Below, piece after piece: positions 56,103 to 64,000 of a DNA stretch of 64,000 nucleotides (position 1 is the first letter of the stretch; each line of letters opens with the position of its first letter). The notes beneath the pieces are model-generated. The model did no database searches. It was given only the letters and a program-made list of their open reading frames with translations, and was not told where the DNA came from. The position numbers were made by a program, and so were the translations under genes. This stretch comes from Poindextera sp963719975 (GTDB lineage Bacteria > Pseudomonadota > Alphaproteobacteria > Caulobacterales > Caulobacteraceae): positions 62,001 through 126,000 of the forward strand of contig CAVRED010000010.1 of the NCBI GenBank assembly GCA_963719975.1, written 5' to 3'.

Positions 56103-58202
56103 CTACTCGTAATGCAAGGCGTCGATCGGGTTCAGATTGGCGGCTTTGCGGGCCGGATAATAGCCGAAGAAGATCCCGACCGCCGCCGAGAACAGGAAGC
56201 CGCCGAGGATCGCCGCCGGCGACACCTGCGTTGGCCAGTGGGCGACGGCCGAGATCACGAACGAGACCACGACGCCGACCAGGATGCCGGCCGCCCCGCC
56301 CGTGACGCTGAGCAACACCGCCTCCACAAGGAACTGCAGCAGCACCTGCAGCCGCCGCGCGCCGATCGCCATGCGGATGCCTATCTCGCGGGTGCGCTCG
56401 GTGACCGAGACCAGGAGGATGTTCATGATCCCGATGCCGCCGACCAGGAGCGAGATCGAGGCGACGGTTGCCAGGAGCGCCGACATCACCTGGCTCGAGC
56501 CCTGCTGGGCCTGGGCGATCTGGCTGAGATTTCGGACGCTGAAGTCGTTCAGCTGGCCGCTTTGGATGTGATGGCTTCGGGCGAGCGTCCGGGTCACCTG
56601 GGCGATCGCGGTCGTCACCAGATCGGGACCGCCGGCCTGGACGTAGATGCCGTTCACATAGCCGGTGAGCACCGGATTGATCCCGTAGGGGTTGACCGCC
56701 GGCGGGTAGGCGGCGCTGACCAGGTTTTGCGCCGATTGCGGGCTGGCGACGCCCAACACCTTGCGCTCGGCCGTGTTGAACGGGATCAGGACCACGTCGT
56801 CCTGGTCCTGGCCGAATCCGGTTTGGCCCTTGGACGCGAGCAGCCCGATCACCTGCATCGGCACGCCCTTGATCAGCACTGTGGCGCCGACCGGGCTCTG
56901 ACCGGGCGGGAACAGGTTCTGGTAGACGGTCTGGCCGATCAGGGCGACCGTGTCGGCGGCATCGTTCTGCTGGTCGGTCATGGTCGCGCCGTCGGCGATC
57001 TGCCAGTTGACGATGCCGACATAGCTCGGCGACACGCCCTGGATCGCGGTGCTCCAGTTCCGATCGCCATACTGGACCTGGGCGGACTGGCGGGTCAGGT
57101 ATCCGACATCGGCGACGGCGGGGTCGCTGTGCAGGATGGTCTGAGCGTCGGTCACCGTCAGGGTGGAGGCGCTGCCGGCGCCGGCGCGCGCGCCGCCCGC
57201 GGTCGTGGCGCCTGGCTGCACCACGACCATGTTGGTGCCCAGGCTTTCCAGCTGCTTCTTCACCGCCGCGCTGGCGCCGTCGCCGACCGCCACCATGGCG
57301 ATGAGCGCCGCCACGCCGATGAAGACGCCCAGCATGGTCAGCGCCGAACGCATCTTGTTGCGCGCCAGGGCCTGCAAGGAGGCCGTGAACGCCATCGAGA
57401 GGAAGGCCACACCAAGGCCAGCATCGCCGTCGGGCCGGGGGGAGAACGGCGTCTTGGGCGTCGCCGGCCTCGCCGGGCCGGGGTCTCCATCCGAGGCCGC
57501 TGCGGTCTGATGCTTGTCGGACTCGATCTTGCCGTCGCGCATCACGATCAGCCGGTCGGCGTAGGCGCCGATATCGGCCTCGTGGGTGACCAGGATGACG
57601 GTGACGCCCTGTTCGCGATTGAGCTTGCGGATGACGTCCATGATCTCGTGCGAGGTCTTGCTGTCCAGGTTGCCCGTCGGTTCGTCGGCCAGCAGGAGCG
57701 CGGGGTGGTTGATCAGGGCGCGCGCGAGCGCGACGCGCTGCTGCTGGCCGCCCGAAAGCTGGCTCGGCGTGTTCCGCTCCCGATCGGCCAGCCCGACGTC
57801 CGCGAGCGCCTCGCGCCCGCGCTCGATCCGCTGCCTCGACGTCAGTGCGGCGCCGACCCCATAGAGCAGCGGCAGCACGACGTTCTCGAGCGCGCTCGTG
57901 CGCGCGAGCAGGTTGAAATTCTGGAACACAAAGCCGATCCGCCGGCCGCGGATGTCGGCGAGCTCCGTCTCGGGCAGGCGCGCCACGTCGCGGCCTTCGA
58001 ACAGGTATTCGCCGCTGCTCGGGCGGTCGAGGCAGCCGATAACGTTCATCAAGGTCGACTTGCCCGACCCGGACGAGCCCATGATGGCGATGAACTCGCC
58101 GCGCGCCACGGTGAGGCTGACCCCTTGCAGGGCATGGACGGTGCTGTCCCCGAGTTGGAACGTCCGGGTCAGGTCGGTGATGCGAACGACGGCGTCGGCC
58201 AT
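56103..58202 (-). CDS. macB: MacB-type ABC exporter (ATPase fused to permease)
   Basis: The 699-residue protein has an N-terminal ATPase (Walker A IMGSSGSGKSTLMNVI, signature TPSQLSGGQQQRVALARALI, Walker B ALLLADEPTGNLD, switch LVTHEADIGAYA), a charged linker, then a MacB permease with one membrane segment, a periplasmic core, and three more segments (GGIGIMNILLVSVTERTREI, GARRLQVLLQFLVEAVLLSV). Such mechanotransmission exporters act with a MacA adaptor and TolC to expel macrolides, peptides or siderophores. It follows macA by 12 bases. Substrate unknown. Confidence 0.9.
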   Translation of the reverse strand: MADAVVRITDLTRTFQLGDSTVHALQGVSLTVARGEFIAIMGSSGSGKSTLMNVIGCLDRPSSGEYLFEGRDVARLPETELADIRGRRIGFVFQNFNLLARTSALENVVLPLLYGVGAALTSRQRIERGREALADVGLADRERNTPSQLSGGQQQRVALARALINHPALLLADEPTGNLDSKTSHEIMDVIRKLNREQGVTVILVTHEADIGAYADRLIVMRDGKIESDKHQTAAASDGDPGPARPATPKTPFSPRPDGDAGLGVAFLSMAFTASLQALARNKMRSALTMLGVFIGVAALIAMVAVGDGASAAVKKQLESLGTNMVVVQPGATTAGGARAGAGSASTLTVTDAQTILHSDPAVADVGYLTRQSAQVQYGDRNWSTAIQGVSPSYVGIVNWQIADGATMTDQQNDAADTVALIGQTVYQNLFPPGQSPVGATVLIKGVPMQVIGLLASKGQTGFGQDQDDVVLIPFNTAERKVLGVASPQSAQNLVSAAYPPAVNPYGINPVLTGYVNGIYVQAGGPDLVTTAIAQVTRTLARSHHIQSGQLNDFSVRNLSQIAQAQQGSSQVMSALLATVASISLLVGGIGIMNILLVSVTERTREIGIRMAIGARRLQVLLQFLVEAVLLSVTGGAAGILVGVVVSFVISAVAHWPTQVSPAAILGGFLFSAAVGIFFGYYPARKAANLNPIDALHYE

Positions 58203-58214
58203 CCGCTGACGTCC

Positions 58215-59401
58215 CTAGACGCCGCGCAGCGACGGGGGGGTCGCGCTCGCGGCCCGGCCCGATGCGCCGGCGACCACCGCCGAGACGACCACCTGATCTC
58301 CGACCTTGAGATCGCCGGCCTTGATCTCGGCGAAGGCATCATTGTTGAGCCCGACGGTCACGGGAACCCGGACCAGCTTGCCGTCGCGCTGCACCCAGAC
58401 CGACCGCCCGCCGCCCCGACCGGCGGCGGCAGGCGCCCCGCGGGATTGAACCGCAGCGCCTGCGATGGAACGCGCAGCACGTTGTGGACCTGGGCTTTGA
58501 CGATGGCGGCCGTCGCGGTCATGCCGGGCCTGAGCAGCAGCTGCGGATTGGCGACGGCGATGACCACGTCATAGGTGATGACGTTCTGCACGCTGATCGG
58601 CGATTGGCGCACCTGAGCGACGAGCCCCTGGAAGGTCCGGCTGGGGTAGGCGTCCACGGTGAAGCTGGCGCTGGCGCCCTGCACGACGCCGGCGATGTCG
58701 GATTCGCTGACGTTGGTGTCGACCTGCATCTTGGTGAGGTCCGTGGCGATCAGGAACAGGGTGGGTGTCTGCAGGCTGGCCGCCACGGTCTGCCCGGCCG
58801 TCACGTTGCGCGTCACCACCGTGCCGTCCACCGGCGAGGTGATGTTGGTGTAGTTCAGGTTGATCTGGGCGGCCTTCAGCGTTGCGGCTCTCTGCGCGAT
58901 GGTCGCGACGTCCACCTGGACCAGCGCCAGCGCCTGATCGTAGGCGTTCAGGGCGAGGTCGGCGGCGTCGCGAGAGCCGGAGTCCTCCTTCAGCAGCAGC
59001 TGGGCGCGGCCGTTGGCCAGCCGGGTGTAGACCACGTTGGCCTGGTCCTTGACGAGCTGGGCCTTGGCCAGGTTCAGGTTGGCGGCGTCCTCATCGACAA
59101 CGATCTGATACGGCGACGGATCGATCTTGGCGCAGAGCTGACCCTTGTGGACCCGGGTGTTGTAGTCGCAGGTCAGCGACACGAGGGTTCCCGAGACATA
59201 GGTCCCCACCTGGACCGTGATCACCGGATTGATGGTCCCGCTGGCGGTGATGGTCGTGGCGACGTCGCCGCGTGTCACCGGGTTGGTCACGTAGCTCGCC
59301 GGTTGGGGGCGAAGGGCGATCCACCACGCCGCCGCTCCGACCGCGATCAGCGCCACGGCGGCTGCGAGCGCGATCAGTCTCCAGGGCCGGCGCTTGGTCA
59401 T
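58215..59401 (-). CDS. macA: MacA-type periplasmic adaptor (one frameshift)
   Basis: An N-terminal membrane anchor (LIALAAAVALIAVGAAAWWI) is followed by a lipoyl/barrel-sandwich unit (TITASGTINPVITVQVGTYV, SGTLVSLTCDYNTRVHKGQL), a helical hairpin, NYTNITSPVDGTVVTRNVTA and the beta-barrel part (PGMTATAAIVKAQV). After a frame change near 58435 the end reads VQRDGKLVRVPVTVGLNNDA and SATPPSLRGV. It is the HlyD/MacA adaptor coupling MacB to an outer-membrane channel. It lies directly downstream of moaE on the same strand. Confidence 0.88.
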
Positions 59402-59471
59402 GCGGCCGCTTCATGCCGCCCGCAGCGCAAGCTCGCCTTGATCTGACGCAAGCGCGGCGCGACGACCGGCC

Positions 59472-59921
59472 TCACGCCTCGTCCCACCGCTTGGCGTCGG
59501 TCAGGTCCTGGTCGGTCGGCTCGACCCAGCGCGCGCCGTCCGGACCGTGCTCCTTCTTCCAGAACGGCGCGCGGCTCTTCAGGTAGTCCATCAGCAGGTC
59601 GGCGGCCTGGAAGGCGGCGCGGCGGTGGGCCGCGGCGGTGGCGACGAAGACGATCGCCTCGCCGGGCGCGATCTCGCCGTGGCGGTGGACGATCAGGACG
59701 TCGTGCAGGGAGAAGCGCGCCTTGGTGGCGCCGGCGATGCGCTCGATCTCGGCGTCGGTGAAGCCGGGGTAGGCCTCGAGCTCCAGCCGCTCGACCTGGC
59801 CGTCCGACGCGCGCGCGATGCCGGTGAAAGTGACGACCGCGCCGGTCTCGGCCCGACCGGCGCTGAACTCGGCCAGCAGGGCGCCCGGGTCGAACAGGGC
59901 GGTGGTCAGGCGCACCGTCAC
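59472..59921 (-). CDS. moaE: Molybdopterin synthase catalytic subunit MoaE
   Basis: The 149-residue protein has TGAVVTFTGIARASDGQVER, LELEAYPGFTDAEIERI, LIVHRHGEIAPGEAIVFVAT and the active-site lysines in DYLKSRAPFWKKEH. With MoaD it converts precursor Z to molybdopterin by transferring sulfur. It starts four bases after moaD, which itself overlaps moaA. Confidence 0.93.
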   Translation of the reverse strand: MTVRLTTALFDPGALLAEFSAGRAETGAVVTFTGIARASDGQVERLELEAYPGFTDAEIERIAGATKARFSLHDVLIVHRHGEIAPGEAIVFVATAAAHRRAAFQAADLLMDYLKSRAPFWKKEHGPDGARWVEPTDQDLTDAKRWDEA

Positions 59922-59925
59922 CGGC

Positions 59926-60171
59926 CTAGCCTCCGCTCATCGGGGCGAGGAAGGCGACCTCGACGCCGGACTTGAGCGCGACGTCGCCGCGCACGATCGC
60001 CTTGCCGACGGCCACCTGCACGCCCCTGCCGGCGAGCGCCGCGCCGAGCGCGGGGTTCTCGGCCGAGAGCAGCACTTTCAGCGCCGAGAGGGTGGCGGGC
60101 GTCTCGGGAAGGCTGCGCTCGCGCCAGCCGGCGACGTCGGCCAGGCGGCCGAACATCAGGACCCTGGCCAT
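59926..60171 (-). CDS. moaD: Molybdopterin synthase sulfur carrier subunit MoaD
   Basis: An 81-residue ubiquitin-fold protein ending APMSGG, the C-terminal Gly-Gly that is thiocarboxylated. VLMFGRLADVAGW matches the first beta hairpin. Its ATG shares one base with the moaA stop (TGATG), so the two genes are coupled, and moaE follows after four bases. Confidence 0.92.
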   Translation of the reverse strand: MARVLMFGRLADVAGWRERSLPETPATLSALKVLLSAENPALGAALAGRGVQVAVGKAIVRGDVALKSGVEVAFLAPMSGG

Positions 60172-61209
60172 CAGCCGCCGGTGGTCGACATGTAGCGGGC
60201 GACGGCGGGCGCGGCGCCACGCTCGATATGGAAGTCGTGCCCCTTGGGCTTGGCGTCGATGGCGGCGCGGATCGCGGTCTCCAGCGCCGCGTCGTCGGCG
60301 CCGGCGCGGATGACGGCGCGCAGGTCGCTGGCGTCCTCGCGGCCAAGGCAGGAGTGCAGCGTGCCGGTGCAGGTCAGCCGCACGCGGTTGCAGCCTTCGC
60401 AGAAGTTATGGCTGAGCGGGGTGATGAAGCCGAGTCGCCCGCCAGTCTCGGCGATACTGACGTAGCGCGCCGGCCCGCCGGTCGTGAGCGGAAGGTCGGT
60501 CAGCGTCCAGTAGCTCTCCAGCTCGCGGCGGACGTCGGCCAGCGAGAGAAACTGGTCGGTGCGATCGGCCTCGATCTCGCCCATGGGCATGGTCTCGATC
60601 AGCGTGAAGTCCATACCGAGGCCGTGGGCCCAGCGGATGAGTTCCGGAATCTCCGCGGCGTTGTCGTCTCTGAGCGCGACGGCGTTGATCTTGACCGCGA
60701 GCCCGGCCGCGCGCGCGGCCTCGATGCCGCCAAGCACCTTCGCGACGTCGCCGCCGCGGGTGATGCGGGCGAAGAGGTCGGGTTTCAGGGTGTCGAGCGA
60801 GACGTTGATCCGCTTGATGCCGTGTCGCGCCAGATCGCTCGGCGAACTCGGCCAGCCGCGTGGCGTTGGTGGTGAGTGTCAGCTCATCCAGCTGGCCCGC
60901 GGTCAGATGGCGGCCGAGCCTCTCGATCAGTGTCATGATCCCCTTGCGCACAAGGGGCTCGCCGCCGGTGAGACGGAGCTTCCTTACGCCGAGGCCGACG
61001 AACGCCGATGCGATGCGGTCGAGCTCCTCCAGCGTCAGCACCTCGGCCTTGGGCAGGAAGACCATGCGCTCGGCCATGCAGTAGACGCAGCGGAGGTCGC
61101 AGCGGTCGGTGACCGACACGCGCAGATAGGTCACCGCGCGGCCAAAGCCGTCGATCAGCGGCTGTTTCGCCGCGGTGGACCGTGGGGTTGAGGCGTCGTA
61201 GGGCGTCAT
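60171..61209 (-). CDS. moaA: GTP 3',8-cyclase MoaA (one frameshift)
   Basis: The radical SAM cluster motif VTDRCDLRCVYCMAE (Cys-x3-Cys-x2-Cys) is in the first 50 residues, then LRLTGGEPLVRKGI and LTTNATRLAEFA; after a frame change near 60840 come INVSLDTLKPDLFARI-like, ETMPMGEIEADRTDQFLSLA and the second cluster SHNFCEGCNRVRLTCTGTLH, ending STTGG, the conserved C-terminal Gly-Gly. MoaA starts molybdopterin synthesis from GTP. Its start faces the mocA-like gene, with ATG codons overlapping on opposite strands. Confidence 0.93.
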
Positions 61210-61240
61210 GGTCGATGCGGAACATAGAAAGGAATGGGCC

Positions 61241-61844
61241 TTGGCGACAGGGGGCGCCTTGGAATCGATCGTTCTGGCGGCCGGTTTCGGCTCGCGCTTC
61301 GGCGGCGGCAAGCTGACCGCGCCCTGGCATGGACGCATGCTGATCGAGGGCGCTCTGGCGCGCCGCAATCGCCGCACCGGCATTAATTGTCACGGTCGTC
61401 TGGGGCGCCGACGAAGCCGTTCCGGCGGCGGCGAGGGCCTACTTCGAGGGCCGCGGCCAAGCCATGCGGCTAAAGCTGGTGCACGCAGAGCACCACGCGC
61501 GCGGCCTCTCGGCCTCGCTGAAGGCCGGGATCGAGAGCCTGCCGCCCGACTGCGCCGGCGCCTTCGTCTTCCTGGGCGACATGCCCCGCGTGCCGCTCGG
61601 CGTGCTCGGCCCTCTGGCCGAGGCCGTGGCCGGCGGGGCGCTGGCGGCGGCCCCGGTGTTCGACGGCCAACGAGGGCACCCGGTCCTGTTCAGCCGCGCC
61701 CTCTTCGCCGACCTGCTCAAACTCGACGGCGACAAAGGCGCAGGCGGCCTGCTCGCAACCCTCGCCCCGGACCAGCTTGCCCTGGTCCCCGCCCCCGACG
61801 ACGGCGTCCTCTACGACGTCGACCTCCGCACAGACCTTGGTTAA
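61241..61844 (+). CDS. MocA-like molybdenum cofactor nucleotidyltransferase (one frameshift)
   Basis: The nucleotidyltransferase signature IVLAAGFGSRFGGGKLTAPW is followed, after a frame change near 61380, by LVHAEHHARGLSASLKAGIE, FVFLGDMPRVPLGVLG and GHPVLFSRALF. This is the MocA/YgfJ pattern (CTP or GTP transfer to molybdopterin, used by xanthine dehydrogenase-type enzymes). An ATG at 61208 would overlap the divergent moaA start; a TTG at 61241, seven bases after AAAGGA, is the more likely start. Confidence 0.8.
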
Positions 61845-61852
61845 GTCCGCGC

Positions 61853-61989
61853 ATCCCGCGACAGCGGGACCGAAGTCATTTGAACCGCAGAGAACGCAGA
61901 GAAGAAGCAGAGAACGCAGAGGCTCTGCGCGCTCCGCGTCTTCTCTGCGGACTCCGCGGTAAAGAACATGGGTCCCGCTTTTCGCGGGA
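61853..61989. repeat. Nested long palindrome of 9-nt units (copy B)
   Basis: The inner arms are CGCAGAGAA-type units (ACCGCAGAGAACGCAGAGAAG) pairing with CTTCTCTGCGGACTCCGCGG (about 18 of 21 match). The outer arms each hold a small hairpin (TCCCGC-GACA-GCGGGA at 61854-61869 and TCCCGC-TTTTC-GCGGGA at 61973-61989) and also pair with each other. It lies between the convergent mocA-like and nitronate monooxygenase genes. Confidence 0.75.
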
Positions 61990-62004
61990 TGGGCGGATCT
62001 AGAC

Positions 62005-63138
62005 CTAGTCTTCCAGCAGCGCGTTCATGCGTTCGACGGCTTCGAGGAACTCTTCCTTGAAGGTCTGCACGACCTGGCCGGCGGACTGCACCCGGTCGAT
62101 CAGGCCGACGCCCTGGCCGACGAAGTAGGTGACCATGTCGCGCGCCTTCTCGTTGCCGGCTTCGGCGGCGCGGTTGACCGAGCGGAGCGCGTTCTCGCTG
62201 ACCAGCGTCATCAGCGGCATCGGCAGCGGGCCTGGGCTGTCGGGGCTGCGGTCCCAGGCCTCCGTCCAGGCCGAGCGCAGCTGGCGGGCGGGCTTGCCCG
62301 TCCGGGTGCGCACGCGGACCGCGTCGCGGCTGCCCGCCTCGATCATCTTCTCGCGGAAGATCGCGGACGTCTCGCTCTCGACGGTGGCGAGCCAGACCGA
62401 GCCGGTCCACACGCCGGCCGCGCCCATCGCCATGCAGGCCGCCATCTGCTCGCCGGTCATGATGCCGCCCGCCGCCAGCACCGGGACGTCGCGGATCTTC
62501 TTGATCGCGCGGATCACCTCAGGGACCAGCACCATGGTGGTGACCTCGCCGCAGTGACCGCCGGCCTCGGTGCCCTGCACGACCAGGATGTCGACGCCGG
62601 CGGCGACCTGGCGAAGGGCATGTTCCTTCGCCCCCACCAGGGCGGCCACGGGCACGCCGTGCTTCTTGCCCATCTCGATCATCGCGGGCGGAGGCACGCC
62701 GAGCGCATTGGCGATGAGCTTAATCGGATGTTCGAACGCCGCTTCGAGGGTGCGGAGCGCGAGCTCCGGATCGAAGGGCTGGGCGCGGTCGTCGGAAACC
62801 TGCACATCGAAGGGCTCGACGCCGGCGTCGGCCAGCAGCTTGGCCGCAAAGTCCTTGTGCGCCTGTGGCACGCGGGTGCGGAGCGAGTTGTAGGTGACGC
62901 CCTTCTCGCCCGCCGTCGCCATGTTCTCCGGCACGAGGACGTCGATGCCGTAGGGCTTGCCGTCGACGTGGTCGTCGATCCACTTGAGCTCGGTGTGCAC
63001 CGATTGCGGGGTGTGGCCCGTGGCGCCCAGCACGCCGAACCCGCCCGCGCGGCTGACCGCGGCGACCACGTCTCGGCAATGGCTGAAGGCGAACAGGGGG
63101 AACTCGATCCCCAACATCTCGCAAACCGGCGACTTCAT
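62005..63138 (-). CDS. Nitronate monooxygenase family flavoprotein
   Basis: An intact 377-residue TIM-barrel FMN protein: EMLGIEFPLFAFSHCRDVVA, FGVLGATGHTPQSVHTELKW, VDILVVQGTEAGGHCGEVTT and VLAAGGIMTGEQMAACMAMG, GAAGVWTGSVWLATVESETS. These are NMO/2-nitropropane dioxygenase motifs. Such enzymes oxidise alkyl nitronates or act as FMN oxidoreductases. The His in AFSHCRDV is not the classical catalytic base position, so the exact class is uncertain. The start is the ATG at MKSPVCEML; the frame upstream is unsupported. Confidence 0.82.
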   Translation of the reverse strand: MKSPVCEMLGIEFPLFAFSHCRDVVAAVSRAGGFGVLGATGHTPQSVHTELKWIDDHVDGKPYGIDVLVPENMATAGEKGVTYNSLRTRVPQAHKDFAAKLLADAGVEPFDVQVSDDRAQPFDPELALRTLEAAFEHPIKLIANALGVPPPAMIEMGKKHGVPVAALVGAKEHALRQVAAGVDILVVQGTEAGGHCGEVTTMVLVPEVIRAIKKIRDVPVLAAGGIMTGEQMAACMAMGAAGVWTGSVWLATVESETSAIFREKMIEAGSRDAVRVRTRTGKPARQLRSAWTEAWDRSPDSPGPLPMPLMTLVSENALRSVNRAAEAGNEKARDMVTYFVGQGVGLIDRVQSAGQVVQTFKEEFLEAVERMNALLED

Positions 63139-63223
63139 CGGCGCATCCTCGTCTCTTTGACCTGAACCAAGCGCTGTGGGGGGCTCGTCGTCAACGGTCT
63201 GCCCCAAGGGAACCGCCCGATTT

Positions 63224-63401
63224 GACCGCCAAGGACGCCAAGTTCGCCAAGGGTCACATTGCCTCGGGCGTCACCCATCCCGTCATCCCCGCTGGAGCGA
63301 GATGGAATGCGGGGGAGCGCCGCGCTTGCTCTTTTTCGTCATGGCCCGGCTTGTCCGGGCCACTCATGCGCCTCTTGGCGTTCTTGGCGACCTTGGCGGT
63401 C
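63224..63401. repeat. Composite repeat with 9-nt-unit arms (copy C)
   Basis: The outer arms match copy A: GACCGCCAAGGACGCCAAG at 63224 and CTTGGCGTT...CCTTGGCGGTC ending 63401; about 25 bases pair. The 120-base centre carries two separate palindromes, CCCCGC/GCGGGG (63287-63314) and TGGCCCGG-CTTGT-CCGGGCCA (63342-63362), of the kind dispersed in alphaproteobacterial genomes. It lies between two minus-strand genes, so it looks like a mobile or degraded repeat island rather than a gene end. Confidence 0.75.
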
Positions 63402-63436
63402 GGAGGGGCGGGCCAGCTCGCGCTGGCCCCAAGGGA

Positions 63437-64000
63437 CTAGGCGCTCTTCACGAACGGCAGGCTGGAGGTCGGCGTCCCGTTCAGGACGAGGAGCGCGTTG
63501 GCGACCGCCGGCGCGATCACCGGGGTGCCGGGTTCGCCGGCGCCGCTGGGCGGGTTGGTCGAGGGCAGGATGTAGGTCTCGACGTGCGGGGCCTCGTTCA
63601 TGCGCAGCACGCGGTGAGCGTCGAAATTGGACTGCTGCACGATCCCGTCCTTCAGCGTGATCTGGCCGAACAGCGCCGCCGAGAGGCCGTAGCAGGTCCC
63701 GCCCTCCATCTGCTGGGCGACGAGGCTGGGCGCGATGGCCGTGCCGCAGTCGACGGCGCAGACCACGCGCCCGACCCGCGGTTCGCCGTTCTTGATCGAG
63801 ACCTCGGCCACCTGGGCGACCAGCGTGCCGAAGCTCTGGTGCACCGCAACCCCGCGCGCGGTCCCGGCCGGGAGAGGACTGCCCCAGCCGGCCTTCTCGC
63901 AGGCGAGGTCGAGCACGGCGCGGTGGCGCGCCGCGCTGGCGCCGGCGCGGGCGTACATCGCCCGGCGGTAGTCGACCGGGTCCTTGCCGGCGCGCCGCGC
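63437..64000 (-). CDS. Molybdopterin-binding large subunit of xanthine dehydrogenase-type enzyme (partial)
   Basis: Only the C-terminal 187 residues are inside the window; the gene continues off the right edge. The sequence has GTARGVAVHQSFGTLVAQVA, RVVCAVDCGTAIAPSLVAQQ, EGGTCYGLSAALFGQITLKD and GAGEPGTPVIAPAVANAL, where the Glu in GAGEPGTP is the conserved base of the molybdenum active site. This fits isoquinoline 1-oxidoreductase beta-type or aldehyde oxidase subunits (COG1529). Its presence explains the XdhC and Mo-cofactor genes nearby. Confidence 0.85.
   Translation of the reverse strand, partial: ARRAGKDPVDYRRAMYARAGASAARHRAVLDLACEKAGWGSPLPAGTARGVAVHQSFGTLVAQVAEVSIKNGEPRVGRVVCAVDCGTAIAPSLVAQQMEGGTCYGLSAALFGQITLKDGIVQQSNFDAHRVLRMNEAPHVETYILPSTNPPSGAGEPGTPVIAPAVANALLVLNGTPTSSLPFVKSA

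Noticed and set aside
56112..58574. Plus-strand 820-codon frame opposite macB
   Set aside because: Antisense shadow; macB has all ABC motifs on the other strand.
63224..63401. CRISPR array
   Set aside because: The short tandem units have no spacers of constant length, and the two arms are inverted copies.

Overview
The window is high-GC DNA from an alphaproteobacterium, most likely Caulobacterales (Caulobacter/Phenylobacterium-like). This is inferred from gene content: a CpdR-type response regulator divergent from N-formylglutamate amidohydrolase, an ileS-lspA-BamF (DUF3035) chain, a B12-riboswitch TonB receptor, and several catabolic SDR, acyl-CoA and Rieske enzymes. Many conserved genes that should be intact (ileS, typA, mutL, moaA) carry single-base indels. 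The sequence is therefore probably a lightly polished long-read assembly, and most frameshifts noted below are best read as sequencing errors. A few lesions (L-asparaginase, the IS1595-like fragment) may be real decay.

Layout. 1-9.5 kb: small hypotheticals (including a 56-residue zinc-ribbon protein), a HAD hydrolase, a PrsW-type membrane protease, and a two-gene unit that is the most unusual part of the window: an alanine-rich protein made of about 35-40 ten-residue repeats, followed by a 1041-residue HExxH metallopeptidase with a propeller-like region and a barrel-like C-terminus. 9.9-13.9 kb: a secreted protein, a BDH2-like SDR overlapping an asparaginase, a broken putative lipoprotein gene and tRNA-Val(GAC). 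14.2-18.8 kb: minus-strand phage-derived remnant with a DUF3489 protein, terminase large subunit, DUF5681 protein and ParB-domain DNA methyltransferase. 19.2-23.1 kb: cpdR, N-formylglutamate amidohydrolase and typA. 23.2-34.6 kb: metabolic genes (esterase, two PLP aminotransferases, AraC regulator, VOC proteins, SDR, Rieske oxygenase) with rsmD and mutL. 34.6-37.3 kb: three-gene ABC-2 exporter. 37.5-42.5 kb: TraB/GumN protein, BamF-like lipoprotein, lspA, ileS. 42.6-49.5 kb: aldehyde dehydrogenase, a tandem pair of near-identical hydrolases, quinone oxidoreductase, acyl-CoA dehydrogenase, MaoC-like protein. 49.6-52.7 kb: cobalamin riboswitch, TonB-dependent receptor, aldo/keto reductase variant. 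52.8-64 kb: molybdenum cofactor region (xdhC, moeA, moaC, moaB, moaE, moaD, moaA, a mocA-like gene) with a macAB exporter inside the same-strand run, a nitronate monooxygenase and the end of a xanthine-dehydrogenase-type molybdoenzyme that would use the cofactor.

Three intergenic spaces (47.2, 61.9 and 63.3 kb) hold long inverted repeats built of 9-nt units, which belong to no gene.
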